Shown here: positions 58,090 to 64,000 of the stretch, piece after piece | Layout of the letters: each line of letters opens with the position of its first letter | Position numbering within the stretch: the first letter of the stretch is position 1 | Assembly (NCBI RefSeq): GCF_006970865.1 | Contig: NZ_CP035503.1 | Location: forward strand, 3,485,001-3,549,000 | Direction of reading: 5' to 3' | DNA: 64,000 nt | From: Rhodoferax sediminis | GTDB taxonomy: Bacteria > Pseudomonadota > Gammaproteobacteria > Burkholderiales > Burkholderiaceae_C | Program-made: the position numbers and the translations under genes | Notes under the pieces: model-generated | What the model was told of the DNA's origin: nothing | Database searches by the model: none | What the model saw: only the letters and a program-made list of their open reading frames with translations

Positions 58090-59133
58090 TCAGTCAAACG
58101 AGGCAAACACCTCGTTGACCTGGTCCAGGTAGCGGCGCTTCGCGCCCGGCTCGATGAAGCTGGCCTCGAAGCTGTTGCACGCTAGCTGGTAGGCATGTTG
58201 CGCCGCGAGTCCCGTTGCAGCGAAGGTCTGCAGGAAGTTCTCGTTCATATAGCCGCCGAAGTAGGCCGGATCGTCGGAGTTGATAGTGGCCACGAGGCCC
58301 GCCTCCAGCAGCGCGCCGATGTTGTGGTCGGCCAGTTGCGGGAACACGCAGAGCTTGAGGTTGGACAACGGGCACACGGTCAGCGGAATCCGGTCACGGG
58401 CAAGGCGCTGCATCAGGGCGGCATCTTTCGACGACTGCACGCCGTGGTCGATGCGCTCGACCTTGAGTATGTCGAGCGCGGTCCAGATGTAGGCAGGCGG
58501 CCCTTCCTCCCCGGCGTGCGCCACCAGATGCAGGCCCAGTTCGCGGCAGCGCGCAAACACGCGCGCGAATTTTTCGGGCGGATGACCGAGTTCGCTCGAA
58601 TCGAGCCCGACGCCGATGAATTTATCGCGATGCGGCAGCGCCTGCTCCAGCGTTTCAAAGGCCTCTGTTTCACTCAGGTGCCGCAGGAAGCACAGAATCA
58701 GCGACGCGCTGATGTTCAGTTCGGCCTGGGCGTCCACACAGGCGCAGTGCAGGCCGTTGATCACCGTGTCCATCTTGACGCCGCGCGCCGTGTGGGTTTG
58801 CGGGTCGAAGAAGATTTCCGTGTGCGCTACGTTATCCATAGCGGCCCGCGCAAGGTAGGCGCGGGCCATATCGTAAAAGTCCTGCTCATGCAGGAGCACG
58901 CTGGCGCCCGCGTAGTAGATGTCCAGAAAGCTTTGCAGGTTGGTGAAGGCATAGGCGCGGCGCAGTTCGTCCACGCTCGCGTAGGGAATGGCCACGCTGT
59001 TGCGCTGCGCGAGCGCAAAGATCAGATCGGGCTCGAGCGAGCCTTCGATGTGGATGTGCAGCTCGGCCTTGGGCATGCGGCGCAGCAGCTCCGGCAGACG
59101 GTCAGGGGATACGGGTTTCACGGCAATGTTCAT
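58090..59133 (-). CDS. Adenosine deaminase-family protein, probably adenine deaminase
   Basis: A 347-aa metallohydrolase from ATG 59133. HxH zinc site in [82 protein letters not shown]; and the end [22 protein letters not shown] with [11 protein letters not shown]. The [10 protein letters not shown] form (in place of the adenosine deaminase SxDDP pattern) is typical of the bacterial adenine deaminases related to P. aeruginosa PA0148. It would convert adenine to hypoxanthine. The start overlaps the stop of the Rieske gene (TGATG). Confidence 0.88.
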   Translation of the reverse strand: MNIAVKPVSPDRLPELLRRMPKAELHIHIEGSLEPDLIFALAQRNSVAIPYASVDELRRAYAFTNLQSFLDIYYAGASVLLHEQDFYDMARAYLARAAMDNVAHTEIFFDPQTHTARGVKMDTVINGLHCACVDAQAELNISASLILCFLRHLSETEAFETLEQALPHRDKFIGVGLDSSELGHPPEKFARVFARCRELGLHLVAHAGEEGPPAYIWTALDILKVERIDHGVQSSKDAALMQRLARDRIPLTVCPLSNLKLCVFPQLADHNIGALLEAGLVATINSDDPAYFGGYMNENFLQTFAATGLAAQHAYQLACNSFEASFIEPGAKRRYLDQVNEVFASFD

Positions 59134-60134
59134 CAGCAAACTCCAAACGTGATGCCGAGGGTTTTGAGGTGGCGCCGATAGGCCGACGAGGCCTTGTCGG
59201 CCGCGGTGTGCAGCTCGGCGCGCAGGTCCAGCGGCAGGCGCCGCGGGCGCTGCGATTCGAGCACCGGCTGGTCCTGCATGAAGATGGTGTGCTGGAACGC
59301 GCGCAGCTTGTCGTCCGGCGACTCGAGATCGGCCACCGCGAGCCGGAACCACACGCAGCTGGATTCCGGTGTCAGCGGACAGACGAACAGGGCGATGGAC
59401 TCGCGGTAGCCCGCGATGGCCACCGTGGCGGCGTCCGGCACCTTGGTCAGGACGGCGCTGTACGGCCCGGTTACTTCGTAGGTGTACTCCACCTGTGCGG
59501 GCGCCGTCGAATGCAGATTGGATTGCGGCTGCCAGGCCTTGCAGCCAGTGGCCAGCAGACCGGTGGGCGTGGGCTGCACCTGGTAGTCGTCGATCGCGGT
59601 GGCGTGGCGTGCGTCGCCGGGCACGCTGCGCATCCCGAGCCAGCCTTCGTGCACGAAACCGAAGTGCGCCATGTCCAGGAAATTCTCGACCAGCCGCGGC
59701 GCGCTGGTGGCCACCACGTAAGGGCCGCAATGGAGCTTGCGCAGGCGCGCATCGTCTTCCGCGGCAAACGCGGGTAGCGCGGCGGCCTCGCCCTGCACAA
59801 TCTGCACCCACACCAGCCCGTAGGCTTCGCACGCCGCATAGGTGTGGGCGCAACTGGAGACCGGCGGCTCAAAGCTGGGCAGCGCCGGCACATGCACGCA
59901 GTGGCCCGATGCCTCGAATTGCCAGCCGTGATAAGGACACTCCAGGCGGCCGTCCTGCACCCGCCCGAGCGACAGCCGGGCGCCGCGGTGCGGACACTGG
60001 TCGGCCCAGGCGTGCGCCCTGCCGGCCGCATCGCGCCAGAGCACGACATCGCGCTCGAGCAACCGCGCCGCGAGCGGCTGCTCCACCACATCGGCACTGA
60101 GTGCCACCGGATGCCAGAGTGTTTCTTCGATCAT
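59133..60134 (-). CDS. Rieske non-heme iron oxygenase, alpha subunit type
   Basis: A 333-aa oxygenase. The Rieske [2Fe-2S] ligands are C47, H49, C66, H69 ([11 protein letters not shown]...LECPYHGW). The mononuclear iron site is in [17 protein letters not shown], with D154, H157 and H162. A C-terminal ligand Asp is expected after [14 protein letters not shown], a stretch shared with demethylase-type oxygenases (vanillate demethylase, NdmA/B, TsaM). Start ATG 60134; TTG 60143 also possible. Translationally coupled to the adenine deaminase and within a purine cluster, so N-demethylation or hydroxylation of a purine is a reasonable guess. No reductase gene is in view. Confidence 0.88.
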   Translation of the reverse strand: MIEETLWHPVALSADVVEQPLAARLLERDVVLWRDAAGRAHAWADQCPHRGARLSLGRVQDGRLECPYHGWQFEASGHCVHVPALPSFEPPVSSCAHTYAACEAYGLVWVQIVQGEAAALPAFAAEDDARLRKLHCGPYVVATSAPRLVENFLDMAHFGFVHEGWLGMRSVPGDARHATAIDDYQVQPTPTGLLATGCKAWQPQSNLHSTAPAQVEYTYEVTGPYSAVLTKVPDAATVAIAGYRESIALFVCPLTPESSCVWFRLAVADLESPDDKLRAFQHTIFMQDQPVLESQRPRRLPLDLRAELHTAADKASSAYRRHLKTLGITFGVC

Positions 60135-60190
60135 GGTTTTCAAATAAAAAAGGGCCGCCTCACGACGACCCTTGGCTTCATGACGATAAA

Positions 60191-61354
60191 TTATTTCTTG
60201 TCGCCGGGAACCTTGCCTTCCACGCCCTTGACGTAGAAGTTGATGCCGCCGAGGAACTTGTCATCGGCCACCGCGTCCTTGGCCAGCACCACCTTGCCGG
60301 TGTTGTCCACGATGGGGCCTTTCCAGATGGCGAACGAGCCGTCTTTCAGGCCTTTCTTGATCTCGTCGATGCGGGTCTTGGTCTCGGCCGGCACATCGTC
60401 GGCGATCGACACCATGTCGATGGCGCCTTCCTTGACACCCCACCAGCTGCGGCTGGAGGTCCACTTGCCGTCGAGCACGTCATGCACGGTCTTGATGTAG
60501 TACGGCGCCCAGTTGATGATGGCCGAGCCCAGGTGCGCCTTCGGGCCGTACGCCGTCATGTCGGAATCCCAGCCGAACGCGCGCTTGCCTTTTTCTTCGG
60601 CAGTCTTGAGCACCGCGGGCGAGTCGGTGTTCTGGAACAGCACGTCGGCGCCGCCATTGATCAGCGCGGTCGCGGCCTCGGTCTCCTTGGGCGGGTTGTG
60701 CCAGTCGTTGACCCACACCACCTTGGTTCGGATCTTGGGGTTGCTCGACTGCGCGCCCAGCGTGAAGCTGTTGATGTTGCGCAGCACTTCGGGGATCGGC
60801 ACCGAGCCGACCACGCCCAGCGTGTTGCTCTTGGTCATCTTGCCCGCGATGACACCGGCCATGTACGCACCTTCGTAGGTGCGGCTGTCGTAGGTGCTCA
60901 TGTTGTCGGCCGTCTTGTAGCCGGTGGCATGCTCGAACTTCACATCCGGAAAATCCTTCGCAACCTTGAGCATGGGCTCCATGTAGCCAAACGTGGTGCC
61001 GAAGATCAGCTTGTTGCCCTGGTTGGCCAGGTCCCGCAGCACGCGTTCCGCATCCGCCCCTTCGGGCACGCTCTCGACAAAACTGGTGACCACCTTGTCG
61101 CCGAATTCCTTGTCTACCGCCTTGCGGGCCTGGTCGTGCGCATAGCTCCAGCCACCATCGCCGACCGGGCCGACGTAGGCGAAAGCGATCTTCAGGGGCT
61201 CGGGCTTGGCGGGCGCCGGTGCCGACACGGGAGCCGGTGCCGCAGCCGGTGCCGGCGCGGCCTCCTCTTTTTTGCCGCAGCCCACCAGGGCCGCAGCCGC
61301 GATGGCCGACAGGGCCGCCACTTTGAGCATCGAGCGTTTTTTCAGGTCAGTCAT
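60191..61354 (-). CDS. BMP-family ABC substrate-binding lipoprotein
   Basis: A 387-aa protein from ATG 61354. It has a lipoprotein signal with lipobox ALVGC (Cys near residue 26), an Ala/Pro linker (KKEEAAPAPAAAPAPVSAPAPAKP), and a Bmp/PnrA fold: IAFAYVGPVGDGGWSYAHDQARKAVDKEFGD, FGTTFGYMEPMLKVAKDFPDVKFEHATGYKT, WGVKEGAIDMVSIADDVP. The pair of permeases and ATPase directly upstream form a complete importer, probably for purine nucleosides or bases. Confidence 0.94.
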   Translation of the reverse strand: MTDLKKRSMLKVAALSAIAAAALVGCGKKEEAAPAPAAAPAPVSAPAPAKPEPLKIAFAYVGPVGDGGWSYAHDQARKAVDKEFGDKVVTSFVESVPEGADAERVLRDLANQGNKLIFGTTFGYMEPMLKVAKDFPDVKFEHATGYKTADNMSTYDSRTYEGAYMAGVIAGKMTKSNTLGVVGSVPIPEVLRNINSFTLGAQSSNPKIRTKVVWVNDWHNPPKETEAATALINGGADVLFQNTDSPAVLKTAEEKGKRAFGWDSDMTAYGPKAHLGSAIINWAPYYIKTVHDVLDGKWTSSRSWWGVKEGAIDMVSIADDVPAETKTRIDEIKKGLKDGSFAIWKGPIVDNTGKVVLAKDAVADDKFLGGINFYVKGVEGKVPGDKK

Positions 61355-61401
61355 GTCAGTCACTTTCTTGCAAGGTTGGACACAGGTTGGCAAAAATCCG
61401 A

Positions 61402-62322
61402 TTATGAACCGGGGTAAAAGGGTTTTCCAAGCGAAGCCGGCATGTTGATGCGAATCCAGGCCGGGTTGCGCGAAATTAGCGCCAGTACCACCACGGTGGC
61501 CAGATAAGGCGTCATCGCCAGGAACTGGCTGGGCATCTCCACACCCCGGCTCTGCAGGTAAAACTGCAGCATGGTGACGCCGCCGAACAGGTAGGCGCCG
61601 AGCAGCACGCGCGCCGGACGCCAGGTCGCAAAGGTGGTCAGTGCCAGCGCGATCCAGCCCTTGCCGGCGACCATGCCCTCGACCCACAGCGGCGTGTAGA
61701 CCAGCGAGATATAGGCCCCCGACAGACCGCACAGTGCGCCACCGGCCACCACCGCCGCCAGGCGGATGCGCCGCACCGGGTAGCCCAGCGCGTGCGCCGA
61801 GTCAGGCGATTCGCCCACACTGCGCAGCACCAGGCCGGCGCGCGTGCGGTACAGGAACCAGATCAGGCCGAAGGCCAGCGCGATGGTCACGTACACCAGC
61901 GGATGCTGGCGAAACAGGGCCGGCCCGATCAGCGGAATATCCCCCAGCACGGGGATGGAAAAATGCGGGCGCTCGGGCAACTTGGCCTGCACGTAACCGG
62001 CGCCCACAAAGGCCGAAAAGCCGGCCCCGAACAGGGCCAGCGCCAGCCCGGTGGCGTACTGGTTCGTGTTGAGCCAGATCACCAACACGCCAAAGATGGC
62101 GGCCAGCACGGCACCCGCGCCCATGCCGGCGGCGAACCCGATCCAGTCGCTGCCGGTATGCACGACAACGGCAAACCCGGCAATGGCCGAACACAGCAGC
62201 AGGCCTTCGGCCCCGAGGTTGACGACGCCGGCCTTTTCGTTGATCAGCAGACCCAGCGAGGCAATGGCCAGCACGGTGCCCGCATTCAGCATGGAGGCGA
62301 AGAGCAGGGCATAGGATTCCAT
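61402..62322 (-). CDS. BMP-associated ABC transporter permease (NupQ/YufQ type)
   Basis: A 306-aa inner-membrane protein from ATG 62322 with about eight hydrophobic segments. LFASMLNAGTVLAIASLGLLINEKAGVVNLGAEGLLL is the diagnostic start, with RTRAGLVLRSVGESPDSAHALGYPVRRIRLAAVVAGGALCGLSGAYI as ATPase-contact loop. Its start shares the last base of the preceding permease gene's stop. Confidence 0.93.
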   Translation of the reverse strand: MESYALLFASMLNAGTVLAIASLGLLINEKAGVVNLGAEGLLLCSAIAGFAVVVHTGSDWIGFAAGMGAGAVLAAIFGVLVIWLNTNQYATGLALALFGAGFSAFVGAGYVQAKLPERPHFSIPVLGDIPLIGPALFRQHPLVYVTIALAFGLIWFLYRTRAGLVLRSVGESPDSAHALGYPVRRIRLAAVVAGGALCGLSGAYISLVYTPLWVEGMVAGKGWIALALTTFATWRPARVLLGAYLFGGVTMLQFYLQSRGVEMPSQFLAMTPYLATVVVLALISRNPAWIRINMPASLGKPFYPGS

Positions 62323-63398
62323 CACTTCACTCCCTCTTTGTTCGACCAGGTGGACTTGATCCGGTAAGCAATCAGGGTGTCGCAGCCCAGCAGGGTGAAC
62401 AGCAGCAGCCCCTGGAACACATCGGTGAGCGACTTGGGCAGGCCCAGACGCGATTGCGCGAGCTCGCCGCCGATGTAGAACATGCTCATGAGGATGGACG
62501 AGAACACGATGCCCACCGGATGCAGGCGCCCGACAAAGGCCACGATGATGGCCGCAAAACCGTAGCCCACCGGTATATAGGGGGTGAGCTGGCCGACCGG
62601 GCCGGCCACCTCCAGCGCGCCGGCCAGGCCCGCCGCACCGCCCGAGATGAGCAGCGCCGTCCACAGCGCCTGGCGCGATGAAAAGCCGGCGTAGCGCGCG
62701 GCGGCGGGTGCGAGACCGCCCACCTGCTGCGCAAACCCGGCGCGTGTGCGAAACAAAAACACCCACAGCGCCGCCACACCGCCCAAAGCAATCAGGAGCC
62801 CGATGCTCACGCGCGAGCCGTGCATCAGCCGCGGGATTTGCGTCACCGCCTCGAAGGTCTTGGTTTGCGGAAAGTTGTAGCCCGCCGGATCTTTCCAGGG
62901 GCCAAAGACCAGATAACTGAGCACATAGATGGCGACGTAGACCAGCATCAGGCTGACCAGGATTTCGTTGGCATTGAAGCGGTCGCGCAAAAAGGCCGTG
63001 ATGGCCGCCCAGGCCATGCCGCCGAGCACACCGGCGCCCATGATGGCGATGACGATCCAGCTGCCGGTGCTCTTGTCGGCCAGCAGCGCCACGCCGCCCG
63101 CGGCCACGGCACCGATCACGTACTGGCCTTCGGCGCCGATGTTCCAGACGTTGGTGCGAAAGCACACCGCCAGCCCCAGTGCAATCAGGAGCAGCGGCGT
63201 GGCCTTGACCATCAGCTCGCCCAGTGCGTACGGGGAACGGATCGGTTCCCAGAAAAACACCTGCAAGCCCTTGACCGGATCCTTGCCCAGCGCCACGAAC
63301 AGGATGACGCCGATGATGACGGTGATCAGCAGCGCCAGGAGGGGCGAGCCGTAGCTCCAGAACTTAGACGCTTGCGGGCGCGCTTCAAGCTTGAGCAT
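62322..63398 (-). CDS. BMP-associated ABC transporter permease (NupP/YufP type)
   Basis: A 358-aa inner-membrane protein; start ATG 63398 (MLKLEARPQASKFW). KATPLLLIALGLAVCFRTNVWNIGAEGQYVIGAVAA is the first core motif; RTRAGFAQQVGGLAPAAARYAGFSSRQALWTALLISGGAAGLAGALEVAG the coupling loop. It overlaps the ATPase gene by 14 bases. Confidence 0.93.
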   Translation of the reverse strand: MLKLEARPQASKFWSYGSPLLALLITVIIGVILFVALGKDPVKGLQVFFWEPIRSPYALGELMVKATPLLLIALGLAVCFRTNVWNIGAEGQYVIGAVAAGGVALLADKSTGSWIVIAIMGAGVLGGMAWAAITAFLRDRFNANEILVSLMLVYVAIYVLSYLVFGPWKDPAGYNFPQTKTFEAVTQIPRLMHGSRVSIGLLIALGGVAALWVFLFRTRAGFAQQVGGLAPAAARYAGFSSRQALWTALLISGGAAGLAGALEVAGPVGQLTPYIPVGYGFAAIIVAFVGRLHPVGIVFSSILMSMFYIGGELAQSRLGLPKSLTDVFQGLLLFTLLGCDTLIAYRIKSTWSNKEGVK

Positions 63399-63999
63399 GC
63401 TGCACCTCCGCGCCAGCCGGCGCATTCCACAGGCCGCTCATCCACTCCCCGATCTGGGCCACGGTGGCGCGCGCGCGATCGACCGAAGGCGACAGCCGCC
63501 CCTTGGCGATCACGTACAGGCGGTCGCTGATCTCGAACAGCTCGTCGAGCTCCTCGCTGACCACCAGCACGGCGCAGCCCGCATCGCGCAGCGCCAGGAT
63601 TTCACCGCGAATCTGCGCCGAGGCGCCAACGTCGACGCCCCAGGTCGGCTGCGAGATGATCAGCAGCTTCGGATTTGCATCGATCTCGCGCCCGACGATG
63701 AACTTTTGCAAGTTGCCGCCCGACAGCGAGCGGGCCTCGGCATTCGGGCCGCCGGCCTTGACATTGAAGCGCCGGATGATGTCGCTGGCCTGGGCTTCGA
63801 GCGAGCGCACGTTGATCCAGCCGCGATTCCACCAGGCGGTGCCGATCGCATCGCGCCGCGTCAGCAACAGGTTGTGCGCGAGCCCGAGCGTGGGCACGGC
63901 GCCGCGCCCCAGGCGCTCTTCCGGCACAAAGTGCACGCCCAGGGCGCGCCGGCGCCCCGGGCCGAATTTGCCGGCGCTCTGGCCTTTGATTTGAATCAT
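63385..63999 (-). CDS. BMP-associated ABC transporter ATPase, C-terminal half; gene continues beyond the window
   Basis: The open frame runs off the right edge; 204 codons of the second nucleotide-binding domain of a duplicated sugar/nucleoside-type ATPase (NupO/RbsA-like) are visible. GVHFVPEERLGRGAVPTLGLAHNLLL is the typical pre-signature block; RSLSGGNLQKFIVGREIDANPKLLIISQPTWGVDVGASAQI holds signature and Walker B (SQPTWG, with Gln in place of the catalytic Glu, common in this domain). It is the first visible gene of the purine operon read leftwards. Confidence 0.93.
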   Translation of the reverse strand: MIQIKGQSAGKFGPGRRRALGVHFVPEERLGRGAVPTLGLAHNLLLTRRDAIGTAWWNRGWINVRSLEAQASDIIRRFNVKAGGPNAEARSLSGGNLQKFIVGREIDANPKLLIISQPTWGVDVGASAQIRGEILALRDAGCAVLVVSEELDELFEISDRLYVIAKGRLSPSVDRARATVAQIGEWMSGLWNAPAGAEVQHAQA

Positions 64000-64000
64000 C

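Overview
The window looks like chromosomal DNA of a GC-rich betaproteobacterium of the Comamonadaceae (Polaromonas/Rhodoferax/Variovorax-like). The reasons are the housekeeping protein types, the iaaA-gsiABCD operon layout, the family-typical dispersed repeats (the gtcattcccg...cgggaatgac palindromes and the tagctactgaattcatag type) and the habit of translating such repeats inside proteins. No taxonomy search was run, so the genus is inference.

Layout. 1-17.4 kb is core chromosome: a partial ArsC/Spx-like gene, a glycine-zipper protein, an ECF sigma/anti-sigma pair, ppnP, argG, a 0.7 kb repeat mosaic, murB, yajQ, a retropepsin-like protease, plsY, ybaK, an OmpA-like lipoprotein, an acyl-CoA synthetase, an alpha/beta hydrolase, prfB (with its programmed +1 frameshift), pepN, fbp and tRNA-Thr(CGT).

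17.47-36.95 kb is a genomic island integrated into the 3' end of tRNA-Thr. Its ends are a 46-bp direct repeat: the tRNA 3' part at 17470-17515 and a copy at 36901-36946. A tyrosine integrase lies beside the right end. At the left end is an AbiV-type abortive-infection gene packaged as an integron-like cassette with a 60-bp attC site but no integron integrase, followed by a chimeric ORF joining a UvrD-type helicase fragment to a tyrosine-recombinase fragment. The island core is a divergent catabolic locus. Leftward run a branched-chain-type ABC transporter (livKHMGF-like), a small AtzG-like protein and an amidase. Rightward run a MaoC hydratase, an MmgE/PrpD protein, an acyl-CoA dehydrogenase, a class III CoA-transferase, a GntR regulator (frameshifted), an MFS transporter, a CitE-like lyase and a methyltransferase. 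The rightward gene set matches the itaconate degradation clusters of pseudomonads (CoA-transferase, itaconyl-CoA hydratase, citramalyl-CoA lyase and two accessory proteins). Both divergent units have a TTGACA-17-nATAAT promoter whose -10 region overlaps the same perfect palindrome AATGTCCGGACATT, so they are probably controlled by one repressor.

37-64 kb is core again: a Bcr/CflA transporter, a YdcF-like protein, H-NS, a CorC/HlyC-type protein, apaH, a GIY-YIG protein, rhlE, ypfJ, pcp, an ornithine cyclodeaminase-like gene, a glutathione-import operon (iaaA-gsiABCD plus a frameshifted M55 D-aminopeptidase), dcd, and a purine uptake and salvage cluster (guanine deaminase, two BMP-family binding proteins, adenosine/adenine deaminase, a Rieske oxygenase, two permeases and an ATPase cut by the window edge).

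Dispersed repeats are frequent and several sit in-frame inside genes (acyl-CoA synthetase, pepN, corC-like, iaaA, probably guaD), adding short low-complexity peptides to otherwise conserved enzymes.
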